Origin: Aeromonas sp. RU39B
GTDB lineage: Bacteria > Pseudomonadota > Gammaproteobacteria > Enterobacterales > Aeromonadaceae
Assembly (NCBI RefSeq): GCF_900156095.1
Contig: NZ_FTMJ01000004.1
Coordinates: 186,001-250,000, forward strand
DNA: 64,000 nt
Direction: 5' to 3'
Part shown: piece by piece, positions 54,713 to 63,657 of the stretch
Position numbering within the stretch: the first letter of the stretch is position 1
How the letters are laid out: each line of letters begins with the position of its first letter
The notes under the pieces: generated by a model
What the model was told of the DNA's origin: nothing
What the model saw: only the letters and a program-made list of their open reading frames with translations
The model's database searches: none
Made by a program: the position numbers and the translations under genes

Positions 54713-55630
54713 ATGAACGCACTGGAAATCAGTGGATTGAGAAAGACCTACGCCGGTGGCGTAGAGGCCCTCAAGGGCATCGATCTGTGTGTCCGGGAAG
54801 GGGACTTTTTTGCCCTGCTCGGCCCCAACGGTGCCGGCAAGTCGACCACCATCGGCATCATCAGTTCGCTGGTGAACAAGAGTGCCGGGTCGGTCAAGGT
54901 ATTTGGCTACGACATCGACAAAGAGCTGGAACTGGCCAAGAGTCAGCTCGGTCTGGTGCCGCAGGAGTTCAACTTCAGCCAGTTCGAGAAGGTGAGCCAG
55001 ATTGTGCTCAACCAAGCCGGTTTCTATGGCGTCCCCAAAGCCGTGGCCCGCGAACGTGCCGAGAAGTACCTGCGTCAGCTCGATCTGTGGGAAAAGCGCG
55101 ACATGGCTGCGCGCACCCTCTCCGGCGGCATGAAGCGCCGGCTGATGATTGCCCGCGCCCTGATGCACGAGCCTCGTCTGTTGATCCTCGACGAACCGAC
55201 CGCCGGGGTGGATATCGAGATCCGCCGCTCCATGTGGCAGTTCCTGCAGGAGCTCAACCGTGAAGGGGTGACCATCATCCTCACCACCCACTATCTGGAA
55301 GAGGCCGAGATGCTGTGCCGCAACATCGGCATCATCGACAAGGGTCGCCTTATCGAAAATACCAGCATGAAGGATCTGCTCGGCAAGCTCGGGCGCGAGA
55401 CCTTCCTGCTCGATCTGGCGCCTGATACGCCAGCGCCGGTGCTGCCCCAGTTCCTCTGCCGTCAGCCCGACCCGCGCACGCTTGAGGTGGAGCTCGACAA
55501 GAGCCAGTCACTCAATGCCCTGTTTGCGGCGCTGAGCGAGCAGGGGATCCCGGTGCACAGCATGCGCAACAAGGCCAACCGCCTTGAGGAGCTGTTTGTC
55601 CGTCTGGTTGAGGAGGGGAGAAAAGCATGA
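54713..55630 (+). CDS. yadG: ABC-2 type transporter ATP-binding protein YadG
   Basis: 305 residues. Walker A is LGPNGAGKSTTIGIISSL (about residues 38-55), signature LSGGMKRRLMIARAL, Walker B RLLILDEPTAGVDIEIRRSM and a conserved TTHYLEEAE H-loop; a C-terminal DUF4162-like extension follows. Matches E. coli YadG in length and in lying beside hpt. Substrate is unknown. A four-base overlap (ATGA) links it to yadH. Confidence 0.94.
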   Translation: MNALEISGLRKTYAGGVEALKGIDLCVREGDFFALLGPNGAGKSTTIGIISSLVNKSAGSVKVFGYDIDKELELAKSQLGLVPQEFNFSQFEKVSQIVLNQAGFYGVPKAVARERAEKYLRQLDLWEKRDMAARTLSGGMKRRLMIARALMHEPRLLILDEPTAGVDIEIRRSMWQFLQELNREGVTIILTTHYLEEAEMLCRNIGIIDKGRLIENTSMKDLLGKLGRETFLLDLAPDTPAPVLPQFLCRQPDPRTLEVELDKSQSLNALFAALSEQGIPVHSMRNKANRLEELFVRLVEEGRKA

Positions 55631-56400
55631 ATCCGCAATCCTACTGGATCGCCTTCCAGAGCATTATCTCCAAGGAGATTGCCCGCTTTACCCGGATCTG
55701 GATCCAGACTCTGGTGCCGCCGGCCATCACCATGAGCCTCTACTTCGTCATCTTCGGCAACCTGATTGGGTCGCGGATTGGCGAGATGGGCGGTTTTACC
55801 TACATGCAGTTCATCGTGCCCGGCCTCATCATGATGTCGGTCATCACCAACTCCTACTCGAACGTCGCCTCATCGTTCTACAGCGCCAAGTTTCAGCGCA
55901 ACGTGGAAGAGGTGCTGGTGGCGCCGATCCCCAACTACGTGATCATCGCCGGTTACGTGGGGGGGGGAGTGGCGCGCGGTCTGTGCGTTGGCTTTATCGT
56001 GACGCTGGTGTCGCTGTTTTTTGTGCCGCTGCAGATCCACCATCTGTTCAGCGTTTGCATCACTGTGCTGCTCACCTCCATCGTCTTCTCGCTGGGTGGG
56101 CTTATCAATGCGGTGTTTGCCAAGAGCTTCGATGACATCAGCATTATCCCGACCTTCGTGCTGACTCCGCTGACCTACCTCGGTGGCGTCTTCTACTCGA
56201 TTCACCTGTTGCCACCGTTCTGGCAAGGGGTGTCGCAGGTCAACCCGATCATCTACATGGTCAATGCGTTTCGCTTCGGGTTTTTGGGGATCTCCGATGT
56301 CTCGCTCGGCGTGGCCTACTCCATTATCGGGCTGTTTATCGTGGCGCTCTATGCGCTGGCCTGGTGGCTGATATCCCGTGGTATCGGTCTGCGCCACTGA
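55627..56400 (+). CDS. yadH: ABC-2 type transporter permease YadH
   Basis: 257 residues, six transmembrane helices of the ABC2_membrane fold. Markers: KEIARFTRIWIQTLVPPAIT at the N-terminus, FIVPGLIMMSVITNSYSNVA, and the C-terminal PLTYLGGVFYSIHLLPPFWQ with INPIIYMVNAFRFGFLG-like sequence. Works with YadG to export an unidentified substrate. Ends at a bidirectional terminator. Confidence 0.94.
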   Translation: MNPQSYWIAFQSIISKEIARFTRIWIQTLVPPAITMSLYFVIFGNLIGSRIGEMGGFTYMQFIVPGLIMMSVITNSYSNVASSFYSAKFQRNVEEVLVAPIPNYVIIAGYVGGGVARGLCVGFIVTLVSLFFVPLQIHHLFSVCITVLLTSIVFSLGGLINAVFAKSFDDISIIPTFVLTPLTYLGGVFYSIHLLPPFWQGVSQVNPIIYMVNAFRFGFLGISDVSLGVAYSIIGLFIVALYALAWWLISRGIGLRH

Positions 56401-56415
56401 GTCTGGCTGGATATG

Positions 56416-56440
56416 AAAAAGGCGCCGTGGGCGCCTTTTT
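56416..56440. terminator. Bidirectional terminator after yadH
   Basis: GGCGCC (56421-56426) and GGCGCC (56430-56435) are flanked by AAAAA and TTTTT, suitable for both yadH (+) and the M20 peptidase gene (-). Confidence 0.85.
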
Positions 56441-56462
56441 GCTATCTGCAGAGCGGCCCGAT

Positions 56463-57587
56463 TTAGCGGGCCAGCTCGGTCAATACTGCTTGCAACAGGC
56501 GGATGCGCGGCTCGATGGAATCGAGATCGAGATACTCATCCTCACTGTGAAAGCCGGCGCCGATAGGGCCGAGACCATCAAGGGTCGGCACGCCCAGCAC
56601 GGCGGTGAGATTGGCATCCGAGCCGCCACCAACTGCTTGCCAGGTGATGGGCAGCCCCATCTTGGCGCCGCAGCGCTCGACCAGCGCCATCAGCTGCTCG
56701 GTGCCGGCATCCGGCGTCATGGCCGGCTTGTAGGCTTCCCGCGCGAGCGTGACCCGCACACCATTGACGAACGGTTGCTCGGTCATGTTGCGCACACTCT
56801 GATCGAGCGCCTGATAGTCGTCGTTGTTCCAAAAACGCACATCCACCCAGGCCGTTGCGCTGTCGGGCACAATATTGGCCACGCTGCCGCCCTTGATGAC
56901 GCCAACGTTGAGGGTGGTGCCACGCTCATGGTCGTTGAGCATATCAAGTGCCAGGGTCCAGTGTGCCAGCTCCAGCACGGCGCTGCGCCCGGCACGCGGG
57001 TCGTTACCGGCGTGGGCCGCTTTGCCGGCAAACTCGATGCGATAGCGGGCCATCCCCTTGCGCGCCTTGACCAAAGAGCCATCGGCGCGGGCGGCTTCGG
57101 CCACCAACACATGCCGCGCTTGGCGGGCGACTTCACTTAACCACGTATGGGAGTAGTTGGAGCCGGTCTCTTCATCCGGGTTCATGCAGATGCACAGGGA
57201 GAGGCGCTGCGCCGTGGCCGGGTCGAGATGGCGCATGGCCCACAGCACATTGAGCAGACCCGATTTCATGTCAGACACGCCGGGCCCGAAGGCGCGATTG
57301 CCCTCTACCCGCAGCGGCCGCTTGGCCGCGGTGCCGACCGGGAAGACGGTATCAAGATGGCCAATCATCAGCACGTCGATGGGCTCGCCAGCAGGACGGT
57401 TACGGATTTCCAGACCGATGCCGGCATCGCCGCACGGCACTTCACGCACCTGCCAGCCGGGCAGGGCGGCAAAATGGGCGGCCATCTGGCTGGCGACCTG
57501 ACGGTTACCCTCCAGATTCATGGTGCCGCAATCGACATTGATGAAGGGGCGCAGTTCATCGAGATAGTCAGAGAGGGAAAATTGCAT
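56463..57587 (-). CDS. M20-family metallopeptidase (carboxypeptidase G2-like)
   Basis: 374 residues from ATG 57587, with AAGGAA six bases upstream. Di-zinc motifs: MIGHLDTVFPVG (His and Asp, about residues 73-84), GVSDMKSGLLNVL (bridging Asp), NPDEETGSNYSHTW (catalytic and metal Glu) and a final GAGFHSEDEYLDL (His). The dimerisation domain contains FAGKAAHAGNDPRAG. It resembles glutamate carboxypeptidase of Pseudomonas (CPG2), so it may remove C-terminal acidic residues from peptides or folates. It sits downstream of yjiH-yjiG, in place of the isoaspartyl dipeptidase iadA of E. coli. Confidence 0.88.
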   Translation of the reverse strand: MQFSLSDYLDELRPFINVDCGTMNLEGNRQVASQMAAHFAALPGWQVREVPCGDAGIGLEIRNRPAGEPIDVLMIGHLDTVFPVGTAAKRPLRVEGNRAFGPGVSDMKSGLLNVLWAMRHLDPATAQRLSLCICMNPDEETGSNYSHTWLSEVARQARHVLVAEAARADGSLVKARKGMARYRIEFAGKAAHAGNDPRAGRSAVLELAHWTLALDMLNDHERGTTLNVGVIKGGSVANIVPDSATAWVDVRFWNNDDYQALDQSVRNMTEQPFVNGVRVTLAREAYKPAMTPDAGTEQLMALVERCGAKMGLPITWQAVGGGSDANLTAVLGVPTLDGLGPIGAGFHSEDEYLDLDSIEPRIRLLQAVLTELAR

Positions 57588-57631
57588 GGACAGTTCCTTG
57601 AGCGGGGCACCAGGCCCCGCATAACACAGGC

Positions 57632-58096
57632 TCAGACGAGCAGGTTCATCAGCCACATGGCGCCAAAGGCGTTGATGACAGAGATGATGATCATCACCGG
57701 GATGTGGCGGCCTTCGGTACCGATGGGGCCCAGAATACGCCCAATGTATTGGACTTGGGAGCCCATCAGATAGATGGCCGGCGCCAGAATCGCGATGTGT
57801 TCACCGGTCAGGATGCCCTGATCGAACAGGGAGATGACCACACCGACGGCGCCGCCCATCGACATCCAGGCACCGATCAACACGGCAGCGGCTTCGCCCG
57901 GCAGGCCAAACAGCCCCATCAGCGGCGAGAAGACGCTACCCATGGCATCCAGGGTGCCGGTGATCTGCAATGCCTTGATGATGACAAACGCCATCAGCAC
58001 GTTGGGGACAGTGGAGGTGGTGGCGATGGTCCAGCCCTTGCGGGCGCCCTCGATAAAGATATCGGTCACCATGGGCTTTTTGACTTCAGTAGACAT
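57632..58096 (-). CDS. yjiG: YjiG family inner-membrane protein (spore-maturation-protein-B-like)
   Basis: 154 residues from ATG 58096; the yjiH stop overlaps this start by one base (TGATG). About four transmembrane helices contain the nucleoside-recognition (Gate) motif: VPNVLMAFVIIKALQITG, GLPGEAAAVLIGAWMSMGGA, AIYLMGSQVQYIGRILG. Equal in length and pattern to E. coli YjiG (153). With YjiH it probably forms a transporter of unknown substrate; the adjacent peptidase hints at a peptide or amino-acid derivative. Confidence 0.92.
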   Translation of the reverse strand: MSTEVKKPMVTDIFIEGARKGWTIATTSTVPNVLMAFVIIKALQITGTLDAMGSVFSPLMGLFGLPGEAAAVLIGAWMSMGGAVGVVISLFDQGILTGEHIAILAPAIYLMGSQVQYIGRILGPIGTEGRHIPVMIIISVINAFGAMWLMNLLV

Positions 58097-58824
58097 CACG
58101 CGACCTCCTTCTGTTCGGTGGTGACTTCGTCTTGCTCACGCTTGCGCTCGGTCAGGTTCAGGTAAACGCGAAACAGGTTGGCGCCGACAATTTTGAAGGT
58201 AAACATCACGCCGACCGCCAGACCAATCGAGGTGGGCACCGCCAGCGATCCATCGCTCAGCAGCAGGGTGAACAGCACTGCCCCGGAGGAGAAGAAGTTG
58301 ACGATGGTGGCACCAGCCGAGAACTGGAACATGGTGAACACGTCGGTTTCGCGCTGGTTGAGGTGGCCTTCATCCTTGAGCTGGCGGGTCATGGCCGCAC
58401 CGGCATCGGTGCTTTGCAGCGAGGCGATCAGCGCCAGCCCCGAGTTACCCGGAAGGCCCATCAGCGGCTTGAGCAGCGGGCTGAGCAGCTGGCGGGCGGC
58501 ACGCAGGGCGCCGTAGTGCTCCAGCACGTTGATCATGCCCAGGGCAAACATCACGGTGGGGATCAGGGTCAGGGCGAACAGGAAGCCGTCACGGGCGCCG
58601 TTGCCCCCCTTGCCACGCATGTCACTCATGGCGGTGGTGACGCCGTCACCGGTGTGGTTGACCGCTTGTACGACAGTACCAAAACTGCCGTTCAGGGTGG
58701 TGAAATCGAATACGCCATACCACTGCTTGGATTGCAGCAGACCCGAGAAAAAGATCACGGCAAAGGCGAGGGCGAGATAGCAGCCTATGGTAACGCGACG
58801 CTTGGCGTCTCCTGATTGACTCAT
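58096..58824 (-). CDS. yjiH: YjiH family inner-membrane protein (nucleoside-recognition domain)
   Basis: 242 residues; E. coli YjiH is about 227. Several transmembrane helices with the Gate-domain pattern: LIPTVMFALGMINVLEHYGA, LLKPLMGLPGNSGLALIASL, STDAGAAMTRQLKDEG and QFSAGATIVNFFSSGAVLFT. First gene of yjiH-yjiG-peptidase on the minus strand. An upstream region of about 240 bases separates it from the pan operon and carries its promoter, which was not pinned down. Confidence 0.92.
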   Translation of the reverse strand: MSQSGDAKRRVTIGCYLALAFAVIFFSGLLQSKQWYGVFDFTTLNGSFGTVVQAVNHTGDGVTTAMSDMRGKGGNGARDGFLFALTLIPTVMFALGMINVLEHYGALRAARQLLSPLLKPLMGLPGNSGLALIASLQSTDAGAAMTRQLKDEGHLNQRETDVFTMFQFSAGATIVNFFSSGAVLFTLLLSDGSLAVPTSIGLAVGVMFTFKIVGANLFRVYLNLTERKREQDEVTTEQKEVA

Positions 58825-59034
58825 TGTCTCTCCTTGGGTCCGAAATGCGGACCACGAGGTCGGTGATTGGGAGATGAATTTTCGATTAATTAGCTGGTGG
58901 CTTATTGATTGAAATCAAAATAAGCGGCGTCGTGTCGTGCTGCTGTCCAATCGGATCGTGCTTCTGTGAGGCGGGTCATGCCGGATGAGTCCGGCAAGTG
59001 GGGCGTAAAGGGGTAACGAAAGGGCAAAACAAGA

Positions 59035-59054
59035 GGGGACGCCGTGGCGTCCCC
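59035..59054 (-). terminator. Terminator of the gluQ-pcnB-folK-panBC region
   Basis: GGGGACGCC (59035-59043) pairs with GGCGTCCCC (59046-59054). On the minus strand the stem is followed by TCTTGTTTTG, nine bases after the panC stop. Confidence 0.8.
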
Positions 59055-59062
59055 TTATCTCA

Positions 59063-59914
59063 TCAGCCGAGGCTGACGACCTGATTATCAATCAGGCGCG
59101 CCTTGCCGAGGAAGGCGGCCATCAGGATCACTGCCTCGCGGCTCTGCTCCGACAGGGGCAGCAGGGTGCGGGCATCGACAATATCGATGGCATCGGTACG
59201 AAAACCGGCGCTGTCGAGTTGGTGGGCCGCATCGCGTACCAGCAGGTCGAGATCCCGTTCACCAGAGGCGAGGCGATCGGCCAGCGCGTGCATGACGTTG
59301 GCTAGGGTCGGTGCCACGACGCGCTCGGCAGCGGTCAGATAACCGTTACGGGAGGAGAGCGCCAGACCGTCGTGGGCCCGCACGGTCGGCACGCCGATGA
59401 TCTCGATCGGCATGGCCATGTCTTCCACCATCTTGCGCAGCAGCGCCAGTTGCTGGAAATCCTTCTGACCGAAGCAAGCCACGTCCGGTTGAACCAGATT
59501 GAACAGCTTGGTGACGACAGTGCTGACGCCACGGAAGTGACCCGGACGCAGTGCCCCTTCCAGCAGGGCCGAGAGGCCCGGCACTTCCACGAAGGTCTGG
59601 CTGGCCAGTCCCTCGGGATACATGATCTCTGGGGTCGGGGTGAAGACCAGATCGACACCGGCACCGCGCAGGGCGGCGCAATCCTGCTCCAGAGTGCGCG
59701 GGTAGTTGGCCAGATCTTCGGCCCGATCAAACTGCATCGGGTTGACGAAAATGCTGACCACCACGCGGTCGGCATGGCGGCGGGCTTCGGCAACCAGGGT
59801 CAGGTGGCCCTGGTGCAGGTTGCCCATGGTGGGCACGAAGGCGATCCGCTCACCGGCACGACGCCAGGTGGAGAGGGTGGAACGAAGGTCGGCGATCTGA
59901 TTGGCAACCAACAT
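59063..59914 (-). CDS. panC: Pantothenate synthetase
   Basis: 283 residues. The ATP-binding motif is [20 protein letters not shown] (about residues 26-45, HxGH), with [38 protein letters not shown] and the [10 protein letters not shown] loop. It ligates pantoate and beta-alanine to pantothenate for coenzyme A. It follows panB by 53 bases with an intervening GC-rich hairpin GGGGGCC / GGCCCCC (about 59945-59961). Confidence 0.97.
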   Translation of the reverse strand: MLVANQIADLRSTLSTWRRAGERIAFVPTMGNLHQGHLTLVAEARRHADRVVVSIFVNPMQFDRAEDLANYPRTLEQDCAALRGAGVDLVFTPTPEIMYPEGLASQTFVEVPGLSALLEGALRPGHFRGVSTVVTKLFNLVQPDVACFGQKDFQQLALLRKMVEDMAMPIEIIGVPTVRAHDGLALSSRNGYLTAAERVVAPTLANVMHALADRLASGERDLDLLVRDAAHQLDSAGFRTDAIDIVDARTLLPLSEQSREAVILMAAFLGKARLIDNQVVSLG

Positions 59915-59967
59915 GACGTTGACTCCTGTACGCAGTAAGGCAAAGGGGGCCGTGGCCCCCTGTCGAT

Positions 59968-60762
59968 TCAGTTAAAGCTGTGTTCCGGGCCGGGGAAGGT
60001 GCCTTCGGCCACCTGCTGGATATAGAGGCGGACTGCGGCGCGCATGTCACCGGTTTCAGCCAGGAAGTTCTTGGTGAACTTGGGGGTATAACCGGAGGTG
60101 ACGCCAAACGCATCGTGCATCACCAGGATCTGGCCATCGGTGGCCGGGCCGGCACCGATACCGATCACCGGGATACGCAGCGCCTTGGTGATTCGCTCGG
60201 CCAGTGCGGCCGGCACACACTCGAGCACCAGCAGCTGGATGCCGGCCTCTTGCAAAGAGAGGGCGTGGCGATAGATCTCTTCGGCCTGAAACTCGTCACG
60301 GCCCTGCACCTTGAAGCCGCCAAATACATGCACTGATTGCGGGGTGAGACCGAGGTGACCACACACCGGCACGCCGTTGCGGGTCAGCTGGCGAATGCTC
60401 TCACACAGCCAGTCGCCCCCTTCGATCTTGACCATGCGGGCACCGGCCGCCATCAGCCGACCGGCGTTGTGGCAGGCCTGCTCCGGGGTGGTGAAGCTCA
60501 TGAACGGCAGATCGGCGATGACCAGGGCATTACGAGTCCCGCGAGCGACACAGCGAGTGTGGTAGACCATGTCATCCATGGTCACCGCCAGGGTATCGTC
60601 ACAGCCTTGCAGCACCATCCCCAGTGAGTCGCCGATCAGCAGGGCATGAGCCCCTTCATCGTCAAACAGCCGGGCAAAGGTGGCGTCATAGGCGGTAATG
60701 GAGGTGAACTTGCTGCCTTCCTGCTTCATTTTTTGCAGGGTGGCGATAGTGACCTTGCTCAT
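59968..60762 (-). CDS. panB: 3-methyl-2-oxobutanoate hydroxymethyltransferase
   Basis: 264 residues from ATG 60762. TIM-barrel markers: [33 protein letters not shown] (Mg2+-binding Asp), [13 protein letters not shown] and [20 protein letters not shown]. It makes ketopantoate from ketoisovalerate with methylene-tetrahydrofolate, the first pantothenate step. Eight bases downstream of folK. Confidence 0.97.
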   Translation of the reverse strand: MSKVTIATLQKMKQEGSKFTSITAYDATFARLFDDEGAHALLIGDSLGMVLQGCDDTLAVTMDDMVYHTRCVARGTRNALVIADLPFMSFTTPEQACHNAGRLMAAGARMVKIEGGDWLCESIRQLTRNGVPVCGHLGLTPQSVHVFGGFKVQGRDEFQAEEIYRHALSLQEAGIQLLVLECVPAALAERITKALRIPVIGIGAGPATDGQILVMHDAFGVTSGYTPKFTKNFLAETGDMRAAVRLYIQQVAEGTFPGPEHSFN

Positions 60763-60770
60763 AAGGACTC

Positions 60771-61268
60771 CTACACAGAGGGAGCGGGGGCAATGATCTG
60801 CAGGCCGTTGGGCGGACACTGCAGCGCCAGCTCACGAAGCGCACTGCCACAAGGCAGGCGCAGATCGGGGACAATTTCATAAAGCGGTAACAGCACAAAC
60901 TCGCGCTGCTTCATGCCGTAGTGGGGCACCGTCAGGCGCGGGCTCTCGATGATCTGGTCACCAAACAGCAGCAGATCGAGATCCAGTGTGCGCGGCCCCC
61001 AGCGCTCATCTTTGCGCACACGCCCCTGCTCGCGTTCGATGCGCTGCAGTTCGTCGAGCAGTGTGAGCGGCGCCAGCGTGGTGGCCAGTTGCGCCACGGC
61101 ATTGATGTAATCCGGTTGATCCTGCTGCCCCATCGGTTTGCTGCCATACAGGCTCGAGCAGCCAAGCAGGGTCGTTCCTGGCAGGGCCCCCAGTGCTGCG
61201 ATGGCGCGGCGCACCTGATCCTGCGGGTCATTCAGGTTGGCGCCGATGGCAACAAACGCAAGGGTCAT
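60771..61268 (-). CDS. folK: 2-amino-4-hydroxy-6-hydroxymethyldihydropteridine pyrophosphokinase
   Basis: 165 residues. HPPK markers: [19 protein letters not shown] at the N-terminus, [19 protein letters not shown], and the catalytic [17 protein letters not shown] (two Mg2+-binding Asp). It transfers pyrophosphate from ATP to the pterin in folate synthesis. Starts inside the pcnB stop (ATGA overlap), so it is translated from the pcnB message. Confidence 0.97.
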   Translation of the reverse strand: MTLAFVAIGANLNDPQDQVRRAIAALGALPGTTLLGCSSLYGSKPMGQQDQPDYINAVAQLATTLAPLTLLDELQRIEREQGRVRKDERWGPRTLDLDLLLFGDQIIESPRLTVPHYGMKQREFVLLPLYEIVPDLRLPCGSALRELALQCPPNGLQIIAPAPSV

Positions 61269-62695
61269 GATGCGCTCGGAGCCGATCCCGGTTTGCGACG
61301 ACGCGGACGGCGGCGCTTTTTGTTGTTATTTTCGCGGGCCTCGCGCGGTTCATCACGGCTGGCTTCACGCTGCAGCTGATGACGCGATTCGGGGGCTGAC
61401 TCCACGTAACGCTCCCACCAGCTGGCCAGCTCGCCGATACCGCGCTCGACGCGGTTGCGCAGCAGCAGGAAATCGTAAGCGGCGCGGAACTTGGGATGCT
61501 CCATGGCGCGCTCCGGGTGGCGTCCCTGACGGCGGGTCAAACGCAGTTGCAGGGCCCAGATGTCACGCACGTCGGTGGTGAAGCGGCGCGGAATGGCGAT
61601 GATGCGGGTCTGGCTATCCAGCACCTCGTTGACCGCCATCATAAAGGCGTCGTGCCAAGGCAGACCGCTCTCGTTTTCCAGAATGCGGGCCCGGCTCTCG
61701 ACTGCGCCCCACAGCAGGGTGGCATAGAGGAAGGCGGGGGTTACGCGCTTCTCCTCACGCACCCGGTTGTCGGTGTCGATGAGGGCAAACTCAATCAGAC
61801 GCTCATGCACCGAATCGCCGTTCGGGGTCAGTAGCGGTGTGAGCTGCGGGAAGAGTTGCTGGAACAGGTTGTATTCGCGCAGCAGGCGATAGGTCTGCAG
61901 CGCATCGCCGGCCAGAAACAGCTTGAGGGTCTCTTCAAACAGACGCGCAGCCGGAATGTCTTGCAGCAGCGGAGCCAACTCGTGGATCGGCAGCGCGCTG
62001 CGCGGGCTGATGGTCATGTCGAGCTTGGCGGCAAAACGCACGGCACGCAGCATGCGCACCGGATCTTCGCGATAGCGGGTCTCGGGGTCGCCAATTAGAT
62101 CCAAACGGCGCGCTTCGAGATCGGCCAGGCCACCACAGAAATCGTGCAGGGTGAAATCCTTGGCACTGTAGTAGAGGGCGTTGACGGTAAAATCGCGGCG
62201 CTCGGCATCCTCTTCGATGGTGCCGTAGACGTTGTCACGCAGCAGCATCCCCTCTTCGCTCTGGGCGGAGACGTGGCGGCTGTTGTTAACCTGATGGTGG
62301 TGACCGCGGAAGGTGGCCACTTCAATGATGTCGCGACCAAACACAATATGAGCCAGGCGGAAGCGACGGCCGATCAGGCGGCAATTGCCAAACAGTGCCT
62401 TGATCTGCTCCGGCGTGGCTTCGGTGGCGATGTCGAAATCTTTCGGCGTCTTGCCCAGCAGCAGGTCGCGGACACCGCCGCCCACCAGATAGGCTTCATA
62501 GCCGGCCTTGTTCAGACGGTAGAGTACCTTGAGCGCATTCTCGCTGATCTCCTTGCGCGAGATGGGGTGCTCGTCGCGGGAGAGGATGCGGCGTTGGTGG
62601 ATGTCGGGAGCGCGTTGTTCAGATTCCATCTGCGTTTCGCCGCCCTCGTCCTTGCCTAGCACCTTGCGGCAAAAGTTTGCGATCTGGGAAAAAAT
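61265..62695 (-). CDS. pcnB: Poly(A) polymerase I, with probable ATT start codon
   Basis: 476 residues if started at ATT 62695. The conserved PcnB N-terminus ([15 protein letters not shown], first residue made as Met) begins exactly at this ATT, preceded by GAGG at a six-base spacing; the only alternative upstream is a TTG at 62731 without a ribosome site, and the first ATG (62626) would lose conserved residues. E. coli pcnB is known to start with AUU. Nucleotidyltransferase motifs: [20 protein letters not shown] and the DxD pair, [23 protein letters not shown], then RNA-binding domains and a basic tail ([15 protein letters not shown]). It adds poly(A) tails that promote RNA decay. Confidence 0.92.
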   Translation of the reverse strand: MFSQIANFCRKVLGKDEGGETQMESEQRAPDIHQRRILSRDEHPISRKEISENALKVLYRLNKAGYEAYLVGGGVRDLLLGKTPKDFDIATEATPEQIKALFGNCRLIGRRFRLAHIVFGRDIIEVATFRGHHHQVNNSRHVSAQSEEGMLLRDNVYGTIEEDAERRDFTVNALYYSAKDFTLHDFCGGLADLEARRLDLIGDPETRYREDPVRMLRAVRFAAKLDMTISPRSALPIHELAPLLQDIPAARLFEETLKLFLAGDALQTYRLLREYNLFQQLFPQLTPLLTPNGDSVHERLIEFALIDTDNRVREEKRVTPAFLYATLLWGAVESRARILENESGLPWHDAFMMAVNEVLDSQTRIIAIPRRFTTDVRDIWALQLRLTRRQGRHPERAMEHPKFRAAYDFLLLRNRVERGIGELASWWERYVESAPESRHQLQREASRDEPREARENNNKKRRRPRRRKPGSAPSAS

Positions 62696-62778
62696 GGTAC
62701 ACCTCGATAATCCGGTTGGTTGGCAGGCCAAAAAAATAGCGGCTTATGATAGCGCAGGGTGGCGTAAATGAAAAACCA

Positions 62779-63657
62779 TCATGCCGGTTGATACCCCGTT
62801 TGCTGCCGTGGAACGCGAGATAACTGCCAGTTAGCGGCGCCCCAGGCCAATATCTCGGCTGCGTTCGCCCCGTGTAACTCGATGGGGGCCGGATGGCCGA
62901 GAAAGGCCAGTGCAGCCAGCAGGTGGCGCTCTACCTCATGATCCGGCAGGGCCGGCGCGTGGTTTTGCTTGGAGAGTTTGTTGCCGTCGGGCTGCAGCGC
63001 CAGCGGCAGATGCACCCAGTCGGGAACCGGGGCGCCGAGGCGCTGATAAAGCGCAATCTGGCGCACCGTGGGCTCCAGCAGATCGGCGCCGCGCACCACC
63101 TCGGTAATGCCGCTGTCCATGTCATCAATCACCACCGCCAGGTTATAGGCATACAAGCCGTCACGCCGGCGAATGATGAAATCCTCTTCGGCCAGCCTAG
63201 GGGCCACCTCAATACGCCCCTGCAGGGCATCATCGAAGTGATAGACCGGGTGGCTTTGGCGCAGGCGGGCGGCGCAGCCGGAGGCAGACAGTGCCAGCGT
63301 TCGGCAGGTGCCGGGGTAAAACCCCCCTGCGTCGGCAATCTCGCGGCGGGTGCAGCGGCACCAGTAGAGATCGCCGCTCTGATAGAGCTGCTCAATCACC
63401 TCGTCATAGCGCTGATGGCGCTGGCTTTGGAACATCACCTCGCCGTCCCAATGCAGGCCGTAACGCTCCAGGGTGCGCAAAATCAGGGTGCTGGCCCCGG
63501 CCATCTCCCGTGGCGGGTCGATATCTTCAATCCGCACCAGCCAGCGTCCGCCCTGTGCACGGGCCTGCAGGTAGCTGCCCACGGCAGCGATCAGCGAGCC
63601 GAAATGGAGGGGACCGGAAGGGGAAGGGGCAAAACGGCCGACGTAGGGCTGGGTCAT
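62779..63657 (-). CDS. gluQ: Glutamyl-Q tRNA(Asp) synthetase
   Basis: 292 residues, the size of GluQRS, lacking the anticodon-binding half of GluRS. The class-I signature is RFAPSPSGPLHFGSLIAAVG (HIGH-like HFGS) and the KMSKS-like motif is NKLSKQNHAP; zinc-type cysteines CRCTRREIADAGG and PGTCR are present. It charges glutamate onto queuosine of tRNA-Asp. In E. coli it lies between dksA and pcnB; dksA should be just beyond the window edge. Confidence 0.96.
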   Translation of the reverse strand: MTQPYVGRFAPSPSGPLHFGSLIAAVGSYLQARAQGGRWLVRIEDIDPPREMAGASTLILRTLERYGLHWDGEVMFQSQRHQRYDEVIEQLYQSGDLYWCRCTRREIADAGGFYPGTCRTLALSASGCAARLRQSHPVYHFDDALQGRIEVAPRLAEEDFIIRRRDGLYAYNLAVVIDDMDSGITEVVRGADLLEPTVRQIALYQRLGAPVPDWVHLPLALQPDGNKLSKQNHAPALPDHEVERHLLAALAFLGHPAPIELHGANAAEILAWGAANWQLSRVPRQQTGYQPA

